DNA of 64,000 nt from JANXXV01 sp038230275 (GTDB lineage Bacteria > Acidobacteriota > Terriglobia > Bryobacterales > Bryobacteraceae). A program made the translations under genes and the position numbers. A model generated the notes under the pieces. It was not told where the DNA came from. It searched no databases and saw nothing but the letters and a program-made list of their open reading frames with translations. Shown here one piece after another: positions 45,268 to 54,246 of the stretch (its first letter is position 1; each line of letters begins with the position of its first letter). The stretch spans positions 33,559 to 97,558 of the forward strand of contig JBBRNO010000010.1 of the NCBI GenBank assembly GCA_038230275.1, given 5' to 3'.

Positions 45268-48200
45268 TCGGGTCCTTGCTTTCCTTCTTGCATTCGCGTC
45301 ATTCTCCGGCCTCGCAGCGGCTCAACCCTACATTTGCAGCGCAACTGCGAACCAGAAGCCTATTCGATCGGAAGGCATTGCTGAGTATGTAGCCGATATC
45401 GTCGTGACGTGTTCGAACGGCAATGGGAATTTCATGGTTCCAACACAACCTATCGTCGTTACGCTGAACGCGAATATCACCAGTCGAGTGGGCCAAAACA
45501 ACACGTCAGAAGCGGTCCTGCTGATCGGTAGTGCGGGGACGAGCGACCAAGTCGAAGGGTTCAACATCTTCCGCGGCACCCAAGACTCGCCGAATTCGGT
45601 TCGCTTCGATAACGTAGGTGTTTACGAGCCGGGAAGTGGTGGCCCGCTCATCTATCGCTTCACGAATATCCGCGTTGACGCAACCAAGCTTCCGCCGGGC
45701 ACCGCAATTCAGGCGACCGTCGACACGGTCGGAGGCGTTACTCTGCCCGTGAATCCGGTCACTACGGCTATCGTTCAACAACCCCAGGCATTTGCCGTCC
45801 GAACCTGTAACGATTCTCAACCTACTTTCGCGAACTTCCTCCAGTCCGCCAGCGAAAACGGAAACCTGGCGGCAGGAAAATCCACCACCGGAAACGTCCA
45901 ATTCAACGTGAGATACACCGGGAATTTCGCCGGCGCCTACCGCAAGCAGATCGCCTCCAACCAGGATCCATGGTCGCCTGGTGTGCAATACAACGCAGAG
46001 AGCAATTTCGTTGAAACCTCAGTTTTGGGACCGATTCCCGGCGTTGCCACGCAAGGCACCCGGATGTTAGCGCGGTTTAACAACATACCCGCCGGCGTCC
46101 GGCTCTTTGTCACCACCAATCCACTTGGACCCGGGGGCGCGTCCACCACCAGTTTGGCAGCGTATCTGATCTCGACTGACGCCAACGGCGCCGGTTCGGG
46201 AAGCCAGGTCTCAGCCACCGCCACTGGTACCTGCCCTTCTTCCGGCGCGATTCAGTTCATTGCTGAGCTTTCCATCGTCAACGGCACCGCACAAGCAGTT
46301 TGGGAAGTTACCGATTCCGACCCCGTCGCGCTGGAAAAGGCGAGCTTCGGCGTAGTGGTAGCTTACATTTCTGCCCCTCCGGCCCCTGGCCTGGGAACCG
46401 TAACTGTAAACGGACGCCTCGGCCCGGTCAGCACCATCGCCACGCCAAGTGCCACCGCGCCGGCGCCGCGATTCGCAGTTTCCAACACAAACATTCCGGC
46501 GTTCGCCATTAACACAGCCAACAACCCGCTCACCATCGTCACGCCAAGTCCGCTGCCCGCGGGACAAGTGGCCGTAGCCTATTCGTTGCCCGCCTTTACT
46601 GCTTCCGGCGGCGGTTCTCCGTTCTCTAACTCCGCGCCACCTGTTTATACCTGGTCGGTCGCGCAGGGCTCAACAGTTCCTCCAGGGCTGACACTGCTCG
46701 CCAACGGAACTTTCAGCGGAGTGCCCACCACCGCAAGCACCTTTTCGTTCACCATTCAGGTAAGCGATCAATTCGGCAATGTGGCGACTAAACCGTTCTC
46801 GCTTACGATCGCTCCCACCGCGACACTAACCATCACCACGGCATCGCCCCTGCCATCCGGACAGGTTGGCGTGCCGTACTCGCTGCCGTCGTTTGCGGCA
46901 ACGGGCGGCTCCGCGCCATTCACTTGGTCGCTTGCGCAATCGTCCGTACTGCCTCCGGGTCTCATTCTGCTTTCTACCGGAAGCCTTAGCGGTACGCCAA
47001 CCGTAGCCGGCAGTTACTCCTTCTCGGTTCGTGTCATTGATCAGGCCAGCACCATCGCCACAAAGGCTTTCCAGATTACGATCTCTACTTCGGGCATCAC
47101 CACCGCTTCTCCATTGCCGCCCGGCACAGTTGGCATCGTGTATACGCCGGTCCAGTTCACCGTTACTGGTTTCAGCCCTCCCGTAACCTGGTCCGCAGCC
47201 AGCGCTTTCCTTCCGCCTGGTCTGACATTTAGCAACACTGGTGTATTGAGCGGTACTCCGACCCTCCAAGGCACGTATAGCTTTGATGTGACGGTCACTA
47301 ACTCCTTCCTGCAGCAATCGACTAAGACCTTCACCGTCACAATCAATCCCGGCGCCGTCACCTTGATAACGATTTCTCCGGCCACGCTCCCCGCCGGTGT
47401 CACGGGGACCCCGTACTCGCAGATCCTGACGGCAACCGGTGGAATCGCACCATACACCTTCAGCCTTAGTTCCGGTTCCCTGCCGTCAGGTCTGACGCTC
47501 TCATCAGGCGGCCTTATCTCAGGCACACTCCTGTCCCCGGCAGTTTCTTTGTTTACTGTGGTTGCTACGGACAGCCAATCCCGCACTGGGTCTCAGGCCT
47601 ATGCTGTCACCATCGTGCTTCCCATTCCGCCTGACACCGGTAACAACCCGCTCAGCATCACCAGCCGATTTATTCCCAACGGAGCCGTGGGCGCAGACTA
47701 CGCCGCCACGCTGGCGGCAACCGGTGGCGTTACACCCTACACCTGGTCCGCGGACCTGCAAACCCTGCCGCCTGGCGTTTCGCTCTCCAGTGCCGGCGTG
47801 TTCTCCGGTAAGCCCACCCGCGCCGGTTCGTTCCGCATCAGCGTCAGGGTGACAGACCTTCGCGGCAGCAGTGACGGCACGGTGTTCCCAATGACGGTAA
47901 CCGGTCCGCCGCTCTCCATCACCACCACCACGCTCAGTGACGGCGCCGTGGGCACCCCGTATTCCGGTTCCGTGCAAGCCACCGGCGGCATTCCGCCGTA
48001 CGTCTTCGGCTTGCTCTCCGGAGCTTTGCCCGCCGGACTCAGTCTGGCGGCCGATGGCACTATCAGCGGCACACCCACCGCCCCCGGCGCGGGCACTTTC
48101 ACCGTGCAGGTTGCCGATGCGGCAGTCAATCCGCAAGGTGCCGCGACCAGATCTTTCACCATCTCGGTGCTGGCAAACCCACCCGTGATCACCACCACTT

Positions 48201-49654
48201 CGCTGACAAACGGCGTCCTCGGTATTCCCTACACGGCTTCCGTAGCGGCCACCGGTGGACTGCCTCCCTACACCTTTTCGATCGCTTCCGGCTCTCTTCC
48301 CGGCGGCCTGAGTTTGGCACCCGATGGGACCATCACCGGCACACCCACGGCACTGGGAGATTCCAGCGTCACCATTCAAGTAACCGACAAACAGAATCAG
48401 ACTGCCAGCAAGGCCTTCACCTTGAAGATTGTCGCACCGCCTTCCATCACGACGAATTCACCTCTGGGTCTTCTAATCGTGGGCACTCCTTCGGGCATCA
48501 CGCTGGCGGCCACCGGCGGCACACTGCCTTATACATGGTCCATCAGCGGCGGATCGCTTCCCGCCGGCCTCAGCCTCAACTCCGCCACCGGCGCAGTCAG
48601 TGGCAACCCATCGGCCGCGGGTACGTACTCCTTCACCGCCACGGTTACCGACGCAAATAAGCTGACGGCTTCGAAGTCATTCACCGGCCGTGTCACCACG
48701 CCGGTTCGAATCACCACCACTTCGCCACTGCCCGCCGCAACGGTCGGCACGGCGTACTCGGCGAAGATCGATGCAACAGGCGGCACCATTCCCTATCGAT
48801 TTAGCGCGGACACCTTACCCGCGGGCCTCTCCATCGATGCTTCCGGCCTCATCACCGGAACGCCAACAGCCGCCGTGGCCGGGGCGTTCAACGTCACCGT
48901 AACAGACGGCGACTCCCTTACCGCCAGCGCCCGCTTCACCCTGCCTGTCGCTCTGCCGCAAGTTTCCGGAGTGACCATCGGCGGAGTGACAGACACGCCG
49001 CCCCCGGCCCAACAGCAGAATGTAACCGTCGTGCTAGGCAGCCCGTTCCCGGTGCCGCTGACGGGAACCGTCACCCTCACCTTCACGTCGGATGCGAACG
49101 TGCCTGCCGACGATCCGGCGATTCAGTTCAGCACCGGCGGCCGGTCGGCACCCTTTACCATCCCGGCCGGAAGCACACAGGCCACGTTTACCGCTCCGAA
49201 CCCGGCCATTCAAACCGGCACCGTGTCGGGAACTATTACGTTGACCACCACGCTTCTAGCCGGCGGCACGGCAGTCTCCTGCAATTGCACTCTCACGCGG
49301 ACCATTCGCGTGGCCAAGGGTGTGCCGGTAATCAGCAGCGTCCGCGCCGTTCGTGGATCTGGGATCATCACCATCACCATCATCGGCTTCTCCACCTCAC
49401 GGGAGATGACCCAAGCCGCGTTCCAATTCACCACCGCGGCCGGAGCCAACGTCACCACCACCAGCTTCACGGTTCCGGTGTCTACGTTCTTCACCACCTG
49501 GTACACCAGCGCGCAGTCGGCGCAGTTCGGAAGTCAGTTCCTGATGACCGAGGTGTTCACCGTCTCAGGCGACGTCAACGCACTTAGCAGTGTTTCGGTA
49601 ACATTAGCTAACGCGCAAGGCACTTCGGCGGCGGTAAGCTCAGCTGTCCAGTAA
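45260..49654 (+). CDS. Giant exported protein with nine putative-Ig (He_PIG) repeats
   Basis: About 1,464 residues. Signal peptide MNNRVLAFLLAFASFSGLAA with ATG 45260, overlapping the previous gene by 8 bases; the frame opens further upstream. A ~430-residue N-terminal region of unknown fold is followed by about nine He_PIG-like repeats of 80-100 residues (ITTTSLTNGVLGIPYTASVA, ATGGLPPYTFSI, SLPGGLSLAPDGTITGTPTA). A ~230-residue beta-rich C-terminal region without Gly-rich repeats closes the protein. Probable surface adhesin or matrix protein. No sorting signal such as LPxTG, PEP-CTERM or a T9SS domain is visible. Confidence 0.8.
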   Translation: MNNRVLAFLLAFASFSGLAAAQPYICSATANQKPIRSEGIAEYVADIVVTCSNGNGNFMVPTQPIVVTLNANITSRVGQNNTSEAVLLIGSAGTSDQVEGFNIFRGTQDSPNSVRFDNVGVYEPGSGGPLIYRFTNIRVDATKLPPGTAIQATVDTVGGVTLPVNPVTTAIVQQPQAFAVRTCNDSQPTFANFLQSASENGNLAAGKSTTGNVQFNVRYTGNFAGAYRKQIASNQDPWSPGVQYNAESNFVETSVLGPIPGVATQGTRMLARFNNIPAGVRLFVTTNPLGPGGASTTSLAAYLISTDANGAGSGSQVSATATGTCPSSGAIQFIAELSIVNGTAQAVWEVTDSDPVALEKASFGVVVAYISAPPAPGLGTVTVNGRLGPVSTIATPSATAPAPRFAVSNTNIPAFAINTANNPLTIVTPSPLPAGQVAVAYSLPAFTASGGGSPFSNSAPPVYTWSVAQGSTVPPGLTLLANGTFSGVPTTASTFSFTIQVSDQFGNVATKPFSLTIAPTATLTITTASPLPSGQVGVPYSLPSFAATGGSAPFTWSLAQSSVLPPGLILLSTGSLSGTPTVAGSYSFSVRVIDQASTIATKAFQITISTSGITTASPLPPGTVGIVYTPVQFTVTGFSPPVTWSAASAFLPPGLTFSNTGVLSGTPTLQGTYSFDVTVTNSFLQQSTKTFTVTINPGAVTLITISPATLPAGVTGTPYSQILTATGGIAPYTFSLSSGSLPSGLTLSSGGLISGTLLSPAVSLFTVVATDSQSRTGSQAYAVTIVLPIPPDTGNNPLSITSRFIPNGAVGADYAATLAATGGVTPYTWSADLQTLPPGVSLSSAGVFSGKPTRAGSFRISVRVTDLRGSSDGTVFPMTVTGPPLSITTTTLSDGAVGTPYSGSVQATGGIPPYVFGLLSGALPAGLSLAADGTISGTPTAPGAGTFTVQVADAAVNPQGAATRSFTISVLANPPVITTTSLTNGVLGIPYTASVAATGGLPPYTFSIASGSLPGGLSLAPDGTITGTPTALGDSSVTIQVTDKQNQTASKAFTLKIVAPPSITTNSPLGLLIVGTPSGITLAATGGTLPYTWSISGGSLPAGLSLNSATGAVSGNPSAAGTYSFTATVTDANKLTASKSFTGRVTTPVRITTTSPLPAATVGTAYSAKIDATGGTIPYRFSADTLPAGLSIDASGLITGTPTAAVAGAFNVTVTDGDSLTASARFTLPVALPQVSGVTIGGVTDTPPPAQQQNVTVVLGSPFPVPLTGTVTLTFTSDANVPADDPAIQFSTGGRSAPFTIPAGSTQATFTAPNPAIQTGTVSGTITLTTTLLAGGTAVSCNCTLTRTIRVAKGVPVISSVRAVRGSGIITITIIGFSTSREMTQAAFQFTTAAGANVTTTSFTVPVSTFFTTWYTSAQSAQFGSQFLMTEVFTVSGDVNALSSVSVTLANAQGTSAAVSSAVQ

Positions 49655-49663
49655 ATCGACAGA

Positions 49664-50206
49664 TTAAGCCGCAGGGAGACGATAGAAACTCAAGCTATTG
49701 TCCCCCTGCTTCAGCACCCGATAACGAACCAGCCCCCCATACCCCGCTTCCAACTCAAATCGCGAAGCATGTTGCGCGATCACCAGCCCAGGCCCGCCTG
49801 CAGCCGGCTTCCCCAACGCGCTCAGCGTAGCGGAATACTCACCCTCCAGCGGATACGGTGGATCTAGAAACACAATGTCCGCCTTATGCCGCGCCACCAG
49901 TTGCGCGGTCCGCCCGAAGGCCACCTCCGCGCGATCTTCAATTCCCAGCGACCGCAGGTTTTCCCGGATTACCAACATCGCCGCCCGGTTCTTCTCAATG
50001 AACACGGCGCGCGAAGCGCCCCGGCTCAGCGCCTCAATCCCCACCGATCCCGTACCGGCGTAAGCATCCAGAAACACGGCACCCTGCAGGCCAGGCGCCA
50101 GAATGCTAAACAGGGCCTCGCGCAGACGGTCCGGCGTCGGCCGCACATCCAGCCCCGGCAGCGTCTTCAGCACACGGCTGCGAAACTCCCCCGCAATCAC
50201 TCGCAT
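49664..50206 (-). CDS. rsmD: 16S rRNA (guanine966-N2)-methyltransferase RsmD
   Basis: 180 residues, normal length. Starts MRVIAGEFRSR, with the family's RPTPDRLREALFSIL, the SAM-binding DAYAGTGSVGIEALSRGA and the catalytic motif VFLDPPYP. It methylates G966 in 16S rRNA. It is encoded 6 bases downstream of recG on the same strand, a common bacterial pairing. Confidence 0.93.
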   Translation of the reverse strand: MRVIAGEFRSRVLKTLPGLDVRPTPDRLREALFSILAPGLQGAVFLDAYAGTGSVGIEALSRGASRAVFIEKNRAAMLVIRENLRSLGIEDRAEVAFGRTAQLVARHKADIVFLDPPYPLEGEYSATLSALGKPAAGGPGLVIAQHASRFELEAGYGGLVRYRVLKQGDNSLSFYRLPAA

Positions 50207-50212
50207 CTCAAC

Positions 50213-52321
50213 TCACCCTACCTGCACCAGACCATAGCGCCGCTGCCAATGACTCTGAATGTAGCCAACCGCCCGCCGCAGATCATCCGGCGAAGGCGGG
50301 TGCTGCACAAACGCCATCGCTTCGTTCCGCGCAATTTCCAGAATCTCTCCATCCCGCAGAATATTCGCGATGCGCAATGCCGGCAGACCCGATTGCCGGG
50401 TGCCGAAAAATTCGCCCGGTCCGCGCAGCTTCATGTCCATCTCCGCAATGTAAAAACCGTCGCTGGAATCCACCAGCGTCCGTATCCGTTCCCGCCCGGT
50501 TTCATTCAGCTTGCCTGTTACCAGAATGCAAAAGCTCTGCTCTGCCCCGCGGCCCACCCGCCCGCGCAGTTGATGCAGTTGCGCCAAACCGAACCGCTCA
50601 GCCTGCTCAATCACCATCACGTTCGCATTGGGCACGTCCACGCCCACTTCCACCACCGTTGTAGACACCAGAATCTGAATCCCACCGCTCTTGAAGTCAG
50701 CCATGATGGACTCTTTCTCATTCGGCGGCAGCTTCCCGTGCAGCAAGCCCACCTTGAACTGCGGGAACACAATCTCGGAAAGCTGCGTGTGCATCTGCTG
50801 CGCCGCCTTCATCGCCACCGTCTCGGATTCCTCAATCACCGGGTACACGATATACGCTTGCCGCCCCAGATCGATTTGACGCTTCAGGGAACTGTACACC
50901 TGCTCCACGCGGTCGTCGTTGACGTGCTTGGTCACAATCGGCTTCCGGCCCGGCGGCAGCTCGTCAATCACCGAGGTATCCAGGTCGCCATACACAGTCA
51001 GCGCCAGCGTCCGCGGAATCGGCGTAGCCGTCATCACCAGCACGTCTGGATTGGTGCCTTTCTCAAACAACCGCAGCCGCTGCATCACGCCAAACCGGTG
51101 CTGCTCATCCACAATGGCCAGGCCCAGCTTATGGAACTCAACGTCTGGCTCCAACAGGGCATGCGTCCCGATGGCGATATGCACCAGCCCCAGCGCAATC
51201 ATCTTCTTCAATTGCGATTTCTCACGCGCCGTGGCAGACCCCGTCAGCAGCACCGGCACATATCCCAACTTCGCGAACAGATTCTTGAAGTAGAAGTAGT
51301 GCTGGGTAGCCAGAATCTCCGTCGGCGCCAGCACCGCCACCTGGTAGCCATTTTCGATGGCGATGATCGCCGCCTCCGCCGCCACCAAGGTTTTTCCGCT
51401 GCCCACGTCGCCCTGCAACAACCGGTTCATCGGAGTGGGATTCGCCATGTCCGCCGCAATCTCGGCCAGCACTTTCTTCTGCGCGCCAGTCGGCTTGAAG
51501 GGCAGCATGGTTTTGATCTGCTCCCGCACCCGCTTGTTCAATTCGAACCGGATTCCCGTCTGCTTCTTTGCCTTCGCCTTCTTTAGCGCCAGCCCGCACT
51601 CCAGCCAGAAAAACTCCTCGAAGATCATCCGGAAATGCGCCTGTGAACGGAACGCGTTCAACAGCCGCAGGTCCTCCGTCTCGGGCGGAAAATGGATGAA
51701 CCGCGTCGCGGTGGTGCGGTCGGGCATTTTCAACCGCTCGCGAATCGACGGCGGCAGCGGATCCTCCAGCGTTCCCATCGAATCCAGCAGCCGCTTTAGA
51801 ATCGCCCGGAAAACGCGCGTGGTGATCTTGCCGCATGCCTCATAAATCGGCACCACGCGCCCCGTATGCAGGGACGCCTCGCCTTCCTCATCGTCGCCGG
51901 TGAGAATCTCATACTCCGGACTCTTCAGCAGCAGATCGCCGGTGTAACTATCCAGCTCCACCTTGCCGTAAAGCGCCAGCCGCACACCCGCCACCAGCTT
52001 GTCGGCAAGATAGCTGGCATTGAACCACTTCGCCACTAGCCTTTCCGGTGAACCATCGCCCAGCACGGCTTCAAAAATACCCAGGTTCTTGCGCCGGAAC
52101 GAGACCACCTTGCCGGAGCGGACCTCTGCTATCACCGTCGCCATCTCTCCCGGAGCCAATTGCCCAATCGGTTTCAGGTTGCTACGATCTTCATAGCGCA
52201 GCGGCGTGTAGGCAAGCAGATCCTCAACCGTGGTCAGACCTTTGGCCTCCAGCATCGCTGCCCGGCCAGGTCCAATTCCTTTCACATATGTCAATGGGGT
52301 AGTGGGGTCCACCGAAAGCAC
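50213..52321 (-). CDS. recG: ATP-dependent DNA helicase RecG
   Basis: About 702 residues from GTG 52321, the normal RecG length. An upstream extension of the frame to 52699 runs antisense through the neighbouring gene and is not family-like, so it is rejected. N-terminal wedge domain (LTYVKGIGPGRAAMLEAKGL, then an OB fold); helicase motifs LLQGDVGSGKTLVAAEAA (I), DEQHRFG (II), VMTATPIPRTLA (III), and QLRGRVGRG (VI) near the C-terminus. It remodels stalled replication forks and Holliday junctions. Transcribed divergently from the Gfo/Idh/MocA gene. Confidence 0.95.
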   Translation of the reverse strand: MLSVDPTTPLTYVKGIGPGRAAMLEAKGLTTVEDLLAYTPLRYEDRSNLKPIGQLAPGEMATVIAEVRSGKVVSFRRKNLGIFEAVLGDGSPERLVAKWFNASYLADKLVAGVRLALYGKVELDSYTGDLLLKSPEYEILTGDDEEGEASLHTGRVVPIYEACGKITTRVFRAILKRLLDSMGTLEDPLPPSIRERLKMPDRTTATRFIHFPPETEDLRLLNAFRSQAHFRMIFEEFFWLECGLALKKAKAKKQTGIRFELNKRVREQIKTMLPFKPTGAQKKVLAEIAADMANPTPMNRLLQGDVGSGKTLVAAEAAIIAIENGYQVAVLAPTEILATQHYFYFKNLFAKLGYVPVLLTGSATAREKSQLKKMIALGLVHIAIGTHALLEPDVEFHKLGLAIVDEQHRFGVMQRLRLFEKGTNPDVLVMTATPIPRTLALTVYGDLDTSVIDELPPGRKPIVTKHVNDDRVEQVYSSLKRQIDLGRQAYIVYPVIEESETVAMKAAQQMHTQLSEIVFPQFKVGLLHGKLPPNEKESIMADFKSGGIQILVSTTVVEVGVDVPNANVMVIEQAERFGLAQLHQLRGRVGRGAEQSFCILVTGKLNETGRERIRTLVDSSDGFYIAEMDMKLRGPGEFFGTRQSGLPALRIANILRDGEILEIARNEAMAFVQHPPSPDDLRRAVGYIQSHWQRRYGLVQVG

Positions 52322-52330
52322 TAGTGTACA

Positions 52331-53275
52331 ATGCGGTTCATGAAGCTCCCGGCGTTGCTTATTCTCCTCACTGCCTCCGCATACAGTGCGGACATACGGA
52401 TCGGTATCATCGGGACGGACACTTCCCACGTCATAGCCTTCACCAAAGCGCTGAACGATCCGGCGAATAAAGACCATATCCCCGGCGCGCGCGTCGTAGC
52501 AGCCTTCAAAGGCGGCAGTAAAGATCTTCCGGAAAGCGCCAGCCGCGTCGACAAGTACGCCGAGGAGTTGAAGACGGTCTGGCACATCGAGATGGTGCCC
52601 GACATCGAAACGCTCTGCAAGAAGGTAGACGCCGTATTGCTGGAAAGCCTGGACGGCCGCGTTCATCTGGCGCAAGCCAGACCGGTGATCGCCGCCCACA
52701 AACCGCTATTCATCGATAAGCCGCTAGCCGCAACGCTGGAAGATGCACGCGAAATCGCCCGGTTGGCAAAAGCCGCCGGCGTGCCATGGTTCAGCACTTC
52801 CGGCCTGCGATTCGGCGCCATCGCCACGTCGATGAAGTTTCCCGATGCTACCGGCGCCATCACCTGGGGCCCGGGCCCGCTGGAGGAACACCACCACCTG
52901 GAATTGGCCTGGTACGCGATCCACCCCATTGAAATGTTGTTCACCATCATGGGTACCGGATGCGAGGAAGTAACCCGGACGTCCGGCGCTGATTCCGAGG
53001 AAATCACCTGCCGCTGGAAGAATGGAAAGATCGGTACCGTCCGCGCCCTGCGGCCCTATGGGGATTACGGCGCCGTGGTCTTCCGTCCAAAGGCGGTTGC
53101 GCAAAGCCCGGAGAAGGTGCCGTTCAGCTATCTTCCGCTACTAACTGAAATTGTGAAATTCTTCGAGACCGGAAAACCGCCGGTGCCCAATGAAGAGACG
53201 CTGGAAATCTACGCCTTCATGGACGCTGCCCAGCGCAGTAAAGAAGCCGGCGGCAAACCGGTGAAACTGCGATAA
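52331..53275 (+). CDS. Gfo/Idh/MocA-family oxidoreductase-like protein with signal peptide
   Basis: 314 residues. Hydrophobic leader (about 4-18, KLPALLILLTASAYSA). The Rossmann-like domain opens IRIGIIGTDTSHV, lacking the usual GxGxxG (GTD is present instead), and contains the FIDKPLAATLEDAREIARLA stretch with the family's EKP-type lysine as DKP. Substrate unknown; many acidobacterial relatives are exported. ATG 52331 or 52340 both possible. The start lies 9 bases from the divergent recG start. Confidence 0.78.
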   Translation: MRFMKLPALLILLTASAYSADIRIGIIGTDTSHVIAFTKALNDPANKDHIPGARVVAAFKGGSKDLPESASRVDKYAEELKTVWHIEMVPDIETLCKKVDAVLLESLDGRVHLAQARPVIAAHKPLFIDKPLAATLEDAREIARLAKAAGVPWFSTSGLRFGAIATSMKFPDATGAITWGPGPLEEHHHLELAWYAIHPIEMLFTIMGTGCEEVTRTSGADSEEITCRWKNGKIGTVRALRPYGDYGAVVFRPKAVAQSPEKVPFSYLPLLTEIVKFFETGKPPVPNEETLEIYAFMDAAQRSKEAGGKPVKLR

Positions 53276-53354
53276 GCCGCACTAGGACCTGAAATGAACG
53301 ATACTATATTTAGGTCCTTATGCAGATCCAGTTCGAATCTTACGGTCGTGCCCA

Positions 53355-53654
53355 GTGTTAACTTCTCCTTCAGACCTAAACTCGCTTCCTGCTGAGGTTG
53401 AGATGAGTTGGTCGGGTGATTTCTCCTTAAGTTCTCTCGGCGACGTGGTTCGCTGGCAGACTGAGAACACGGCATTGGCGAAGCGTCTCCGCATGGATAG
53501 AAAGACGGCGGTCAACCAGCGGCTCGCCAAGCAGATCAGTCACGACGAATACCAGAACATGACCGTTCTTTCCGACACACGTTTGGCTGAGTGCAAACGC
53601 CGCCGGCAAATCATCATCGATGAGTTGATCCGCCGCCAACCCGGCAACTCCTGA
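53355..53654 (+). CDS. Small hypothetical protein
   Basis: Up to 99 residues (an ATG at 53403 gives about 83). The segment WQTENTALAKRLRMDRKTAV and CKRRRQIIIDELIRRQPG is charged, helical and natural-looking, without known motifs or membrane segments. No strong ribosome site. It lies between the oxidoreductase-like gene and a region of decayed genes, so it may itself be a fragment. Confidence 0.4.
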   Translation: MLTSPSDLNSLPAEVEMSWSGDFSLSSLGDVVRWQTENTALAKRLRMDRKTAVNQRLAKQISHDEYQNMTVLSDTRLAECKRRRQIIIDELIRRQPGNS

Positions 53655-53666
53655 TAGTCCGCGCCT

Positions 53667-53935
53667 CTATCTCAGGTGCACCTCGCATTCCGCAGCAAGC
53701 TGCTCGGCTCGCGCCAGTTTCCCGGCATAAGTGTGTCCCGTCTTTCCACCGATAAGCGTCCGCCATTCCAATCCTGCCCTTTTCGCCGCTCGTCACACGA
53801 CACGCCCAATCGCGACTGCGCCTCAGCCAGCGCCAGGTACGATTCAGCCAACAGATAGCCCCGCGCGGGCGAGGCCGAGCCGTTCAACGCTTTCTCGGCG
53901 CGCAACACGGACTTCCAAGCGTCAGTCCAGCGCAT
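53667..53935 (-). pseudogene. C-terminal fragment of a TPR-type protein (probably a Ser/Thr kinase tail), frameshifted
   Basis: One frame gives DAWKSVLRAEKALNGSASPA and GYLLAESYLALAEAQSRLG. A different frame then continues KRAGLEWRTLIGGKTGHTYA and KLARAEQLAAECEVHLR before TAG at 53667-53669. Together they look like the last TPR-like helices of a longer protein, of the kind encoded beside acidobacterial ECF sigma genes (kinase with TPR tail; inferred). The start is missing and there is a frameshift near 53790. Confidence 0.55.
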
Positions 53936-54237
53936 CGGCCAGCGCCATCATCACAAACGGCCTCCAGTGAAAGTTTAGGCACGCCCCCGCCCCGCTTGGA
54001 AGCTTGACGTCCGCGCGCAGGATCGATCAGGATCTGCCGCATCACCGCGGCCGCAATCGAGAGAAAATGCGCCCGATTTTGAAACGCCGGCTGCAGTTGG
54101 CCTACCAGCCGGGCATAGGCTTCATGCACCAGCGCCGTCGGCTGCGGTGTGTGGCCTACGCTCTCCCGCTGCAGGAAAACCTCTGGCAAGCCCTGCAGTG
54201 CGGCGTAAACCAGCGGCATCAGCCGGAGTAGGCTGCC
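53884..54237 (-). pseudogene. Truncated ECF sigma factor remnant
   Basis: LMPLVYAALQGLPEVFLQRE, then QPTALVHEAYARLVGQL, FQNRAHFLSIAAAVMRQILI and KRGGGVPKLSLEAV match region 2 of the ECF sigma subgroup common in acidobacteria (TIGR02999-like; family knowledge). The N-terminal ~20 residues are lost at an in-frame stop just after the end of the fungalysin gene. Region 4, with the DNA-binding helix-turn-helix, is missing, replaced by unrelated residues (CDDGAGRCAGLT). It cannot act as a sigma factor. The TPR fragment follows directly, as if a deletion removed everything between. Confidence 0.7.
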
Positions 54238-54246
54238 AGACCCAAG

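Noticed and set aside
49886..51586. 566-codon open frame on the plus strand
   Set aside because: It runs antisense to recG and rsmD and is rich in His/Arg/Gln with no motif; recG has all helicase motifs, so this is a shadow frame.
52322..52699. N-terminal extension of RecG
   Set aside because: These 126 codons lie antisense to the Gfo/Idh/MocA gene and are not seen in the RecG family; the GTG at 52321 gives normal length.
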